From: Bremia lactucae
Lineage: Eukaryota > Oomycota > Peronosporomycetes > Peronosporales > Peronosporaceae
Reading direction: 5' to 3'
DNA: 64,000 nt
Assembly: GCF_004359215.1 (NCBI RefSeq)
Contig: NC_090610.1
Span: forward strand, 11,628,809 to 11,692,808
Part shown: positions 11,346 to 22,369 of the stretch, piece after piece
How positions within the stretch are numbered: position 1 is the stretch's first letter
How the letters are laid out: each line of letters begins with the position of its first letter
Made by a program: the position numbers and the translations under genes
The notes under the pieces: model-generated
What the model saw: only the letters and a program-made list of their open reading frames with translations
Database searches by the model: none
Told to the model about the DNA's origin: nothing

Positions 11346-11960
11346 ATCACACCCCACGAGAGGCAAGGTAAACCTGCCTACTTGGACGAGCGGTGCAACT
11401 TATAGGGTGCACCAACTAAGTACCTGTTTTCAATCCTGTCACATGCCATAACCAGTTTGTCAAACTAGGTCTCGCAGCCTACGATTTGCACATTCTGTAT
11501 GAATGCTCCCGAAGCGTAAAACTAAAAGGAGTTGCATCCTTAGCACGCGTCCAAGTGTAACATCGATGCCAAAAACGCATCGATGAAGAATTCGTTTTTG
11601 TTGTCACCAAACTGTGAAGTCTGGATGAGTGACGACGGGATCTTATACCGCTCGTTGGTCATATACCGTTCGTTGGTCATAGCAGACCAACGAACCAAGT
11701 TGCCCTTTGCAGGCAACCAAGACTCTTTTCGGGAGCGAACCGCAACGAATTGCGGTCTCCGTTCCTTTGGTTAATGCTAAGTTGCAGACTAACATTCTGT
11801 TGAAGTGATCTTTACAATCCTTCGTTCCTGGTGGTACATTTTAGCATTCCCGGTACGGGGGCTCTTTAGATCGGAGTCATTACAAGATGACTCCTCATCA
11901 ATATAGTCCGAGGAATGGAACATCTTGGAGATTAATATCTGATCTCTCTCGTCTTAACCC
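11346..11960 (-). pseudogene. Family II antisense ORF, N-terminal fragment
   Basis: The minus strand aligns with the aORF of copy 2 (48170-46400): a shared run ending in CLSWG near 11350, the block around 11590-11700, and a degenerate Asp/Ser-rich N-terminal part to about 11960. Many stops. The missing C-terminal half is at 12740-12900 on the other strand. Confidence 0.55.
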
Positions 11961-11989
11961 ACCGTTTTATGACAAAATTGCTCAGATAA

Positions 11990-12299
11990 AGATCTGGAGG
12001 CCAAAATTATATTTAAATGAAATTAGAGTAAGGTCGTAATATTAAATATAGTTCAGTTCCCCGTTTGATCTAAAACCGTCAAATGCGTTACTAAGGCTTG
12101 CCAATGATCTGTGATAGTACAAAGCCGCATGTACACACTCGCAAGCATAGATATCGCTCAGGTCTACGAACCATTGGTCCCTTGAACTAGGATTCATTAA
12201 GTTATACGAGCTTGTACGACTTACGAAGTTGTTAAACTTCTTAAGACTATAGAACTAAGCGACTCTTTAAGTATAGAGGAGCGAAGTAGCTTCGCTACA
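11990..12299 (+). mobile_element. Family IV LTR, 3' part
   Basis: AT-rich sequence ends GCTACA at 12299 directly before a PBS. No TG start that would close a full LTR was found, so it is probably 5'-truncated; the left limit is approximate. Confidence 0.45.
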
Positions 12300-12301
12300 C
12301 C

Positions 12302-12312
12302 TGGAAGCACTC
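12302..12312 (+). other. Primer binding site, family IV
   Basis: TGGAAGCACTC follows the LTR end by two bases. It differs from the TGGTAGCACTT of the other families, supporting a separate lineage. Confidence 0.55.
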
Positions 12313-12494
12313 GCAGGCAATTTACACTTGATAATTAATTAAATTTAGCCTCTTCTGGCATGGATATCTTCCCCAAACTTTCAAAGCGAAACGAGTAGCA
12401 TATAAGAAGCTCAGAACTTTGTATGGGCTCGATCACATAGATCACAACCTTTCCCAGGCCCAGATGTTCTTGATGCAAGGCCTAAAGACTTAAT

Positions 12495-12735
12495 ATGAAT
12501 CCTCTCTTATCGGGCAGCAAAGGATCACTTAGCGGAACTCGGTACAATCCTGTACCTGATCCGGAGCCTAAGGCTCGCCCTCTTGCTGTCAGTGTTAACA
12601 CATATGAGGGCAAAGAGGAAGGAAATCTCCTTTTCTGGATTAAATAAACGAAAACGTCCATAGCCTCCGTCATGGCTATATTTAAGCTCGGTAGGAAAGC
12701 GAGTAAGTAAGCACTCACATGTAGCACGTCTAAAG
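12495..12735 (+). pseudogene. gag: Gypsy family IV gag, N-terminal half
   Basis: The ATG at 12495 opens a frame of about 50 codons with the block [16 protein letters not shown], typical of a Phytophthora-type Gypsy Gag N-terminus as I recall it. A stop follows and the reading continues in degraded form to about 12735, where it joins an aORF fragment. Confidence 0.5.
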
Positions 12736-12739
12736 ACGT

Positions 12740-12900
12740 CGCACTTCCCGCGTCTCCTGCTGCTTTAGGGTGAAGCCCATGCCCCTAGAATTGCGTACTC
12801 CCTTAGAGACTCTCACTGGAGGACGTGCATCTCTTCTGAGAAGCGCGAAGGGATTGATAGCTTACAATTCTTTTACGAGCTCACGAAGCGCTCGTTTTCC
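12740..12900 (+). pseudogene. Family II antisense ORF, C-terminal fragment
   Basis: Matches 14500-14650 of copy 1 (TCCTGCTG, CTCTCACTGGAGGACG, then GAAGCGCTCGTT). It resumes about where the fragment at 11346-11960 stops, but on the opposite strand. LTR 12914-13425 begins 13 bases further right, so copy 1 appears nested in this older aORF. Confidence 0.55.
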
Positions 12901-12913
12901 CAAGGTTTTTTTG

Positions 12914-13425
12914 TGTAACAAGGCACATTTCACTAGTGCTGACCAGTACTAGTTAATCATACACTGATTACAGTGTAGGATAGGTGCCTCGAAGCTTCAC
13001 GTACACAAAGGTACCGAGGACGATTTCTTAAGAAGCTAAGGGTCTTCAGAGTAAAGGTCTAGACTAAGGCCTTAGAATAGAGAAAAGGTAAGACTGTATT
13101 AATCTATTCACATTCCTACGAAACGATCTTCTACTTACTACTGAACCTATTATATTAATAAGTAACAAGGTATGGCACCTTCTTGCGCACCGCACAATCG
13201 TGTCTTAAACCGATTGGCGGGGTTGATTTAAACTTAAATCAACCAATCAATAGAACTAATGTCTAATTGCATCAATATTACCAAATTTGGTATTAATGGA
13301 ACTATTGAAGTCAAAATTAATAAAGATAATAATTTTAAACTTCTTCATTTATTTCCTCTCATAGGAAATATTATTTCCTATTCCTCCTATAGGATATAAT
13401 ACTTGTGTAACGGGACCCCGTTACA
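12914..13425 (-). mobile_element. Family II LTR (3' LTR of copy 1)
   Basis: 512 bp. On the minus strand it starts TGTAACGGGGTCCCGTTACA, itself a palindrome, and ends TGCCTTGTTACA. A purine-rich tract (AAGTGGTGGTGAG on minus) precedes it at 13426-13438, as expected for a polypurine tract. Full-length relatives are at 34191-34702 and 48330-48841. Confidence 0.8.
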
Positions 13426-13571
13426 CTCACCACCACTTAACCAACAGTCACCATAGTGACTGATGTAGGGTGAAACGATATACTATTATGTCTTTCCCTT
13501 TAATTTTTGTATGTTGATTTTAACAATAATTCCGATTTTATTTTCATAAATTGATTTTGACCGAAATCAAC

Positions 13572-15365
13572 ATGGCGACTAATAAGTCTGTGCGCGTGGC
13601 CCGTGAGGCCGCAAAGCTGACAGCTGCACGGTACAGTGCAGCTGTTGGTAATGAAATTTATCAATGGACGCTAATACGTCTACTGCGGGGAATACGTCAC
13701 CTACTCCCATTGGAGGTGACGATGACAAGTCATCTGCTACACCGACTGTAGGTGAGTGGACCAAGTCACCGGCATCGCCGGACTCAGTGTCTACTGTAAA
13801 GGCCGCTGGATCACCCGGGGCCGAGTCCGTTAAGCCTTCAGGTTCTAACGTGACAACTAGAGGGGTGATGACGAGGTTATTCGACTCGTCGAACCTCTTT
13901 GGTGAGGAGTCATCATCCGATGACTCCGTGAGCGATGACCACTCTGGTAACGTTAGCATGCGTCACCCAGAAAATTAAGTGGTCGCGAGGGGAAGAGTGC
14001 TGCTGGTGGTGATAGTTTGCATCACCAGGAAGGGAGTGATTCTAGAGATCGCTCCAAGGGCTAAGTTAACGTTGACGTTAACATGAGCCAACACGAGAGG
14101 GATCGCAATACGTTGCGGTTCGCTCCTGAAAATCGGCCTTGGTTGCCCTCTAGGAGAAACCTCATTCGTTGGTCTGTATGAACAACGATCGATGTCATAT
14201 TCCGCTATTCAACTCATCCAGGTTTCACATGCCCGGTGAGGATGAGACGAAATTCCTCACCGATGCCTTTTCCGGCATCGGTGGTACTCCTCTAAGCTGA
14301 CAAAGGATGTCAAACCTTTGCGCTAAACTTCGACAGCTTTTATACAGCATGTACAAAAATAGGCCGTGAGGTCTGGCTTGACAAGCTAAATGCTTTCCGT
14401 GAGCGGTTCGAGAAACAGACCGTAGTCGGTGCATGATATAAGCTGTACTGTTTGTCTTAGGAGACAGGGATTCCTTGCCTCTCGTGGGGGGACCCATGCT
14501 CCTGCTGTTTTAAGGGTGCAGGTCATGCCCCAAAAGAAAGCATATTTCTTAAAGATCTTCATTGGAGAACGCTCATCTCTTACGAGATGCGTGAAGGGAT
14601 TGAGAACCTCCAATCCTATTACGAGCGCGGAAAGCGCTCGTTCTCCGATGGACCTTCTGTCAAGGAGGATGGGGCTGTTCGTACTGCAAGACGAAACCTG
14701 GAACGTCCAACATCAATTGGGAACGAGGCTCCTAGCTATCATGTGAGGGTGGATACCCTCGCCAACGAACGAGATATCTCGTTCGAACTCTATTTACCTC
14801 TGGGTGGTTCGAAAAGCTTTCAACAAGAAAATGCTTCTCACCACTCGAATCCGTCAATGGATGTGGAGGGGGGGGGTCGGGTTCGCCTCGTTTGACGAAC
14901 CCGAATCAACATCATGATTCGGATCACGCCCTTTATTTTTTGAGAAAGGATTCTGATCACGAGCGATCCCGTCGCCGCGAGTTAGCGGTGATGGCTAATA
15001 ATGTTTCTCGTGACCAGTTGGTAGATTAAAATTGTGTGCAGGTTGCGACGGATCAACTGGCGAACGAGAGGACACATCAGTTCCTTCAAAACGAGATGGT
15101 GACAGCTCGTCAGAAGATCATTCCCTTGGAGAAAAAATGAGTGGATCGTCTGATTCAAGACAATCAGAGTCGGTACCGAGAAGATACGGCTTTGGCTCGG
15201 AACCATGAAGCTTTGGTGAATGCCCTAGACTGTTCCGGTGAAATCCGGAACCGGAAGAAGTCTCGTACTGATGGTACGGCGGAGACGCTGAACATAAGAC
15301 GTAGGATGCGTACGCATACTAAGAGGCAGCTCGATCGTGTACACATTGCCTTGGCGATGTAGTAC
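13572..15365 (+). pseudogene. Antisense ORF (aORF) of family II copy 1
   Basis: An extra ORF of no family I recognise runs opposite to pol. The ATG at 13572 opens an Ala-rich start. An acidic Ser/Thr/Asp-rich segment follows (13664-13978, with SNLFGEESSSDDS), then a central block corresponding to RYHVPLFDSS in copy 2, then a charged, probably coiled-coil C-terminus (15141-15362). Stops and frameshifts interrupt it. The last 138 bp overlap the integrase C-terminus on the other strand. It could be an accessory Gag-like or RNA-binding factor; that is a guess. Copies: 46400-48170 and 61781-62910. Confidence 0.6.
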
Positions 15366-16870
15366 ACGAAACGGGCCGATAGACCTGGGTAGTAATTTAT
15401 TACTGCCTACATTCGTCACTACATGTTTTTTAGGTTTACAGTAGACAGTACCACTAGGTCATTAACATTAAATGAAAGTATTTTTGCTCTTCCATTTTTG
15501 TGAGAGTTCTATTTCTATCGGTCTACCGCATCAGCAATGGAATCCTGTACAAAACGGGCCACTGCTTTTCTATCCAACAGGAAATCACCTGCTGACTGGG
15601 TTTTATTTCTGTTTCAGTGCGACCGGCTCGCACTGCGGAGATATTAATCTCCTCATTATTGAGGGTATTATCGTTCTCATTAATATTATTGTTTTCGGTG
15701 CTGAGTCTTTTAGCATCGTTGTCAAAGTCTGTAATATCATTATTGTATTACTGAGTTTGTCAACTTCAATGTTGATTAAATCAACATTCGTATCCTCGCA
15801 TTGACCTTACCGCTAATGCGTGACGGCAAGAGCTAAAATGTCCTTACTCGAGTGAGTTCTTTCCCACGTAAATAGAATTCCCTCCAAACAAGGTGGGTGG
15901 CGTAAGACATTTACCAAAAATGGGGTATGCTTGAAGAAGCATGCACTGAATCGTTGATGGTAAATTCTATTATCGGCAAGAGCTCGTTCCAACTCTTAAA
16001 AGAATAGACGTATCCGCGAGAAATCTCTTCGAGAATACGGTTTGCCCACTCCGTCTGACCATCTTCTTAAGGATGATCAAAAGTTAACATTTCAACAGTG
16101 TTCCAATTGATTTAAACACAGTTTGCCAATTCCGCCGTGGTTCTAGGCTCTCGATCTGAGACCAGTTCGCGGGGTCACCCATAGAGTCAAAATATCGTGT
16201 CAACAAAGACACGTGCACAGCCTTTGGCTGTGATCGACTCCGGTACTTCAGCAAGATGTACCATTTTGCTAAAACGATCAACAAAAGCAAGAACACCATT
16301 GTTCTTATGTTCGTCGTCAGGAAATCCGAAGACGAGGTCCATGGATTAAGACTGCAACACTGCGGGAACAGGCAGAAGTTGTAATGGATCACGGGATGAA
16401 GCACTGGGCTTCATTGGTAAATAAACTCCGCATCTACTTGCGGATGAAATCATACTGGCGCGGCTTGTAATACTCGCAACTTATCGTGAGATAGGTCTTC
16501 TCATGTCCACGATGACCACTAATTGGTGTATCGTGACACTCATACATGATGCGTAAACGCAAATCATTACGGGTTGGGATGACGACACGAGGTGTGTCGC
16601 CAGTAATGGCTGTGTAATACAGTAACCCATTGCGAGTTGTCTTTTGATCTGTTGAGAAACTATTTAAAATCCTTTTAAGGATTGTTGGGATGGATTTCTA
16701 AGGCAATCCATCAACCCTTTAAGAGCCTTATCTTCTTGAAAAGCTTTTCTAATGTCGGAAAATAATGTTGACGACGAAACACTTATTGTTGCAACAGTGG
16801 CCGTATGCTCACTGTCCGCTTGCGCACCCCGGCTCAAAGTCGGGTTGGCGCGAAAGAGCATCAGCGACGA
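15225..16870 (-). pseudogene. pol: Gypsy integrase, family II copy 1
   Basis: The minus strand carries the integrase in several frames. At 15419-15225 is the C-terminal GPY-type block NKLLPRSIGPFRVLHRQ followed by SMRTHPTSYV. At 15640-15830 is an Asn/Asp-rich linker also found in copies 2 and 5. The catalytic core is present but frameshifted through 15960-16500. At 16861-16664 is the RNase H-integrase spacer. Non-functional. Confidence 0.75.
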
Positions 16871-16872
16871 CG

Positions 16873-18290
16873 TTAAGTCATCCTGTTTATTTTCACGGGG
16901 AAGTTATAGTCCGTGAAGAAAGACAACCCTCTCGCCATTCTTTGAGAGCGGTTTGGACCGTTTACGGCCGAGCGTAAAGACGCATGGTCCGTATACGCAA
17001 TGAGCGGTCTACCTCCCAAGCGATAGACCCTAAACCTAGCTAGTGCGTATAACATGGCAAGGAATTCTTTGTCATGCACTGGTTAGTTGCGTTCAGCTGG
17101 TTGAAGCTGACGCGAACGACGCGCTCTGCGCCGTCTGTGTCATATTGCATTAACACACAGCCGATTGCAAAATCACTGGCGTCACAGACCACATGAAATG
17201 GTCGGTCTTGGTCCGCAATCGCCAGGATTGGCAATTGCATCACTCTTTGCTTAATACCCTTAAAGGAAGTCTGGCGATCAACGTTCCGTGACCACTATTT
17301 TTTCCTTCAAGAAAGATGTACTGTCGTTTCGGCGTAATTGCTTGAGTACTTGTGCAGGTACAACGCTAAGCCGAGGAACTTTTGAAGTCCCTTTTCATCG
17401 ACTGGCTCAGGCCAATCGGTGATCGCCTTAATCTTTTCCGGATCCGGGCGTGTACCATGTTTTTCCACATTGCACCCAAGAAGTGGTATTTCGCTTGCAG
17501 CGAATATTCACTTCTTGAGATTTGCATACAACTCGTGCGTGCGCATAAATGTAAGAACCTGACGAACGTGAGTTTTATGAGCTTGCACGTCCGTCTATCC
17601 GTCCATGGCCCGGCTATGGACGAATGCATCGTACAAATAACTTTTTGCGAAATCCCGCACCGATCTCAACAGATCGGTTACACATCTGTTCAATGTCGCA
17701 GGGGAATTACAAAGCCCCTGTGGCATAAGTAGCCATTCCGCTTGGGGTGCTTACTGCTATGAACGGGATATATTGTTCACGCATAAGGATCGGATAGAAT
17801 CCATCCATCAGATCCATTGGCGAAACGATAGTACTCTTCGACATACCATCAATGATTACGTCTTTTCGTGGTATCGGCGTTTGAGCCGGTACCGTTGCAG
17901 CGTTCAATTTATTAAATGCATTCACAATCCGTCATCCTCCTGTTACATTACGTACACATAAGGTCGTAGAGCTATTGTGGGCAGGTTGACTCCCTCGGAT
18001 GAGCCGCTGCTATGCGGTCGGCAAGAACATTGTCGATTGCTAATTTTTGTTCACGAGGCAATGATCACTGCTTCATGACACAGGATTTCGAACTCAAAAT
18101 AAGGTCGAATTCGTGTCGAGTACCCTTATCCTTATGCAACACACATAACTCGCACTCCTTTAATTCGATCAGACCCTTATACAACGGATTTTGTCTTCAA
18201 ATACTCATAAGATTGGTAGATAAACGTTCCTCCGAGTCTTCTCATCGAGGTTACTTTCGTCCATCGATGAGCTGCTAAGAAACAGTTCGT
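16873..18290 (-). pseudogene. pol: Gypsy RT-RNase H, family II copy 1
   Basis: RNase H: FHVVCDASDFAIGCVLMQ (17243-17040) and IAYTDHASLRSAV (17079-16873). RT: AFNKLNAATVPAQTPIPRK and MDLMDGFYPILMRE (17925-17707). The catalytic YFDD box reads YLYD near 17620, followed by a stop, so activity is lost. Several frame changes. Confidence 0.8.
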
Positions 18291-19200
18291 TCTCAGTAAA
18301 TACTATCGCCGACCGAATGTCGGCCACGTAGTTATCAACTGTGACAAGTACGCAGATCTGCTTGACTTTTTCACTACGCAGATTACGCAAGAACCGTTTC
18401 AATTTTTTCGTTGACAACTGAGTTATCTCCGAAATTGACTTTAGAACTGCTATTAGATCAAGTGTTTAAGCGTCTACACTTGAATCATTGTTTATTAAGA
18501 CACTTATTGTCTCAGTTTCCTCTCTGGAATTTATTTCCAAAGGTACCTGTGAACCTTTGACCACAGGTTTCGGGGACAAGAATTTATTTGGGGAGTATCC
18601 TCCTCAACTGCCTCTAGCTGTGGTTGGTTACCACAGCGAGATCCTCAACGATCGACTCCCCAGTCGACCTAGGACTTTTGCACTGCCTCTTATAGGAAGG
18701 CGTTTTAAACTTTCTTGGATGTTGCTTTTCAAGCAAATATCCTTGTTTTGTACAACTCAACTTATTTGAGTGATCGAACTTTGACGCTGCCTGTGCTGTG
18801 CACAGCCGTCGGTAACTATATCCGCGTCACAATTGTGGACCTTCGACGCCGCCTGTAGCCGTCGGTAACTATGACCACATCACAATGGAGGACCTTCAAC
18901 GCTGCATGTGCTTGTGCACATCCGTCAGGATCTAACTCCACAGTGAGTTGGGTATTTACACTGAGGTCGTGTGGAGTCAGGTAAACGCCTGAACCACAGG
19001 TGAGGCCACCGCACTCACTCGTAGGACATTCACAAGCTTGTGGACGCTCCAAGATGTTCATCATTTGGCCATCTCAGGAACAAGAGACAGGCATCGTCAC
19101 GGCTTGATGCTGCCAATTTAAACATGGCCTGTACTTTCTGAGCCATGGTAATTTAAGGATGACATCAAATTTGTCATCCAAATCTGGTACGATATAATCA
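18290..19200 (-). pseudogene. pol: Protease-RT linker, family II copy 1, with Cys-rich block and repeats
   Basis: The frame at 19064-18816 begins MNILERPQACECPTSECGG, a Cys-rich block also present in copy 4 near 60001. On the plus strand, 18783-18945 holds three degenerate copies of a 54-61 bp unit around CCGTCGGTAACTAT; copy 4 has only one. The linker function is unknown. Confidence 0.5.
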
Positions 19201-19220
19201 TCATCGTACTGTTTAGCCCT

Positions 19221-19410
19221 TCATGTGTTTTGTATACCAACCACACGTTTCTTTACCGTTACAGATACGCCTGTTGCTAGGCGCACTGTCATCCTCGTTA
19301 AAGGGGTATTGCGCTCAATAAGTTTGAGTCTACGATCTTCTCGCGATTGGCGTCTAATAAAATTATTCGACGACCCACAATCGGCTAGGGACTTAAGTGG
19401 CATTTATTTT
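19221..19410 (-). pseudogene. pol: Gypsy protease, family II copy 1
   Basis: The frame reads LADCGSSNNFIRR, a protease active-site region in which the usual Asp-Ser-Gly is Asp-Cys-Gly. It continues with TVRLATGVSVTVKKRVVG. Confidence 0.6.
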
Positions 19411-19928
19411 ACATTTTTATTTTCAGGGTGATGAGGTTAACCTCATCCCGTGTGGCAGTTTCACACAATTTATGTGTGTACGGAGCAACTTTCGTCAAAA
19501 GGCCTGCAAATTCTTTTGACGTTGCTGGAACAGTAGGGCGCTCCGCACCTACTGACCCCGACCGTTTATGGACGAGCCGCCTCGCCGATGCGATTTCGCA
19601 ACAGCGTCAGATATGCGTCTTCCGCTGTTCCTAGCGAGAGGTCGGTTCTTTTGCTCAGTGATTTTAGGCACTGGCCGTGGGGCACTACACTTATAGGGTA
19701 GTTAGTGGCCTATCTTTTGACAACGATTTAATTTTGTAACCGTTAGTAACTCGAAGAGCAAGGTTTCTCGCTCTCTGTATACGAGACATCCATCAGTTCT
19801 AGACCTATGGTTTCGTGTCGTCTCGGTGGACGATATGACCCCGAGTGACGAAGCCTGTTTCAGGCTAAAGCCCTCCTGTTTTGCTATAGAGATCGCTTGG
19901 TTGAGCGACTCTAATTCTAGCCAGAACA
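19411..19928 (-). pseudogene. gag: Gypsy gag, family II copy 1, truncated
   Basis: The minus strand matches the family II gag of copies 3 and 4: LELESLNQAISIAKQE followed by a degraded zinc-knuckle region with CQKIGH. It is cut at about 19928, where Copia integrase on the plus strand begins. The 5' LTR is missing. Confidence 0.65.
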
Positions 19929-21150
19929 GGTGGGTGCACGATGGAGCTCGTGAGTTCGCGACAAGCTCGATCAAGACTTTCTACGAAGATGAAGGAATTG
20001 AGCATCAAATTACAGTTCCGTACGCCCAACAGACTAATGGGACGGCAGAGCGTGCTATTCGGACAACTGTTACAATTGGACGCAGTTTGCTGCATCACGC
20101 CAAGCTCGACAAGTGTTTCTGGGCTGAGGCAGCAATGACAGCCATATACGTCAAGAATTGACTGCCGTCACCCAAAGTTTGAGCATAAGACTCTTTATGA
20201 GATTGTCTAAGAGTCGAAGCCCAGTGTAAAACACATGCGTGTATTTGGCTGCCGGACGTACATTCTAACTCCAAAGGAAAAACGACTTAAATGGGACCCT
20301 AAGGCTCGCGTCGGAATTTTTCTCGGTTACGAAGAAACATCTTAAGCTTATCGAGTCTTTTCGTCGATGCAGGGCAAGTTATTATTAGTCGCGATGTTAA
20401 CTTCGATGAGTCTGTTCTCGAGTTTCTGCCGATAAGCTTGGACGAAGATGTCGATGATTCGGAATTTGAAGATCTCGAAATTGCTTCCCCAAAAATGGAG
20501 TACAAGCAGACAGGAAAGCGAAAAGGTCGCTAAAGTGAAAAGAGAAACCTACCCAGGAAATTACCTGCTGCTCGACAACAAAATGGTCTTGAAGAAGCAA
20601 GCGCGCCCATTGAATCGCGTATGGAAGACGATGCAGAAAAGAATGATGACCAAGATGACGAAGCTGCTTCTCCTCTGTTTTGGCGTGCAAGTGCTAATGC
20701 CGTTGAAAGATCGATCGACTTATCAGAGCCTAAGTCTTTCTAAGAGGCAATGAATGGACCGCAGCAAGTTCATTGGCGCGAGGCAATTCGTATGGAGCTC
20801 GAAATCATGCTCTGCGTGGTATTTTGTGCTGCCGAGCTGCCACACGCTCAACGTGCCATTGGTACCAAATGGGTGTTTAAGATCAACCGCAGAGCGGATG
20901 GATCTATCGACAAATACAAGGCTCGCCACGTCGCGAATGGCTTCAAACAAAAGTACGGCATTGATTACACCGAAACCTTTTCGCCGGTTGTCAAGTATGT
21001 GACACTCCATTTCTGTATGGAATCATAAAAGAACAAGTTTATTGCGAGATCTCTGAAGGAGTACAGTTTGATGACAATTTTAATTGTTTGGAACTGGTCA
21101 AGGCTATGTACGGACTCAAACAAGCGTCGCGCGTATGGAATGAAACGTTT
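19929..21150 (+). pseudogene. pol: Copia element 1: integrase to RT, truncated
   Basis: Integrase core YAQQTNGTAERAIRT near 20020-20060 is followed by HMRVFGCRTYILTPKEK and KARVGIFLGYEET near 20230-20340. RT begins at 20750 with GTKWVFKINR, HVANGFKQKYGIDYTETFS and AMYGLKQASRVWNETFDG. Order integrase-before-RT is diagnostic of Ty1/Copia. It starts inside integrase and stops at 21150 against a Copia LTR fragment. Stops at 20159 and 21026. Confidence 0.8.
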
Positions 21151-21318
21151 GACGGGCCAAAGGCGGGTACCGGTGTATACCGGTAGATACCGGGAATGAC
21201 GTCATGCGGTGAAGTCATTGAGATGACGTCAGTTGATGACGTCAAAAGCTTCTAGAAGATTCCAGAAGCGATGATTGGCTACAAGTGTAATGGTTGGCTT
21301 AAGGGTAAGAAGCAATAG
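21151..21318 (+). mobile_element. Copia LTR fragment with CRE-like array
   Basis: Aligns to the interior of LTR 24429-24653 from CCAAAGGCGGGTACC to GCAATAGGTTTGCGAA; both ends are missing. It carries TGACGTCA at 21197, 21224 and 21237 and TGAAGTCA at 21210. Confidence 0.7.
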
Positions 21319-21796
21319 GTTTGCGAAGGAACAAGGTGGCGGCTTCGATGGAGCCGCCACGGGCAAGGACAAGCGTTTATGACAACGGACAACGGTCGGC
21401 GTAAGGGACGCCAAAAACCGGTCAAGGCCAACAGCACCTGTAACTACTTTGGGTAGCATGGGCATTGGATCGCTAAGTGCCCCGTGCGAATTCGCGAGAA
21501 CACAGAACGACAGCGGCTACAGCGTGCAAACGTCGCGCAGAGTGAAGACGACTCTGACGATTATCTTTTTTTCGGTTGGTGGACATTTGAAGACTACCAA
21601 GTCAAGTTGCATATGGCTGGTCGATTTAGGTACGACACAGCACATGACGTACTCGAAACAGTTCATGAAGAATTTCAAGGGTATTTCTCCGGTGGACGTT
21701 CACTTAGCAGACGATGGTGTTGTCCAGGCAGTCGGGACTGGTAACATCGTGATGTATATGAAGACTCCGCATGGAACCAAGAAGGAAGTGCTTTGA
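21319..21796 (+). pseudogene. gag-pol: Copia element 2: gag zinc knuckle and protease
   Basis: A broken knuckle (CNYFG, stop, HGHWIAKCP) lies near 21440-21485. The protease follows in another frame as IWLVDLGTTQHMTYSKQ, with the catalytic DSG read as DLG. The capsid part is missing. Confidence 0.7.
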
Positions 21797-21991
21797 GGAG
21801 TATGGCATATTCCGAAATTATCGCGCAATCTCTTCTCCGTTGGACGCTTTACGAAGGACGTGGGTCCAGTCACGTTTGAAAGTGACGGATGCTTTGCTAA
21901 AGCAAAAGGATTGCAGTGAAAACTTGGATCCCGTGAGGGTAAAGGGCTGTTTAGGCTATGCACGACGCTCGTCGGCACTGACGAAGCCAAT

Positions 21992-22369
21992 GTGACAAGC
22001 TCGTCGGGATGCCATGGGGACACCACTTCGTACCTCTGGCATCTTCGACTTAGACACATTAGATATAGTGGTCTAGACACTATCGTCAAAAGGAACTATG
22101 GTGTTGACATTGATCTTGCGTCGGTCAATCAGTGGGAGCTGTGCGATCGTTGTGCGATTGGCAAACAAACGCGAGTGAGTTTGATGCAAAAGTCACCACA
22201 TCATGCAAAGAAACTGTTGGAAGTTATTCACAGTGATGTGTGTAGACCTATGCAGTCAACAACTTTTAGCGGCAAGCGGTACTTCTCACTTTCACGGATG
22301 AGTACTCGCACTTTACCACGGTATCTCTGCTGCGAAACGAATCTGAAGGTTTTTGGATGCCATGCATAG
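21992..22369 (+). pseudogene. pol: Copia element 2: pre-integrase zinc domain with internal deletion
   Basis: The HHCC region reads LWHLRLRHIRYSGLD and LCDRCAIGKQTRVS, then HSDVCRPMQS. At about 22340 the sequence jumps to KVFGCHA, so most of the integrase catalytic core is deleted. Confidence 0.75.

Noticed and set aside
12482..12727. 81-residue minus-strand ORF
   Set aside because: Opposite to the family IV gag start, whose plus-strand frame has the recognisable TYEGKEE block.
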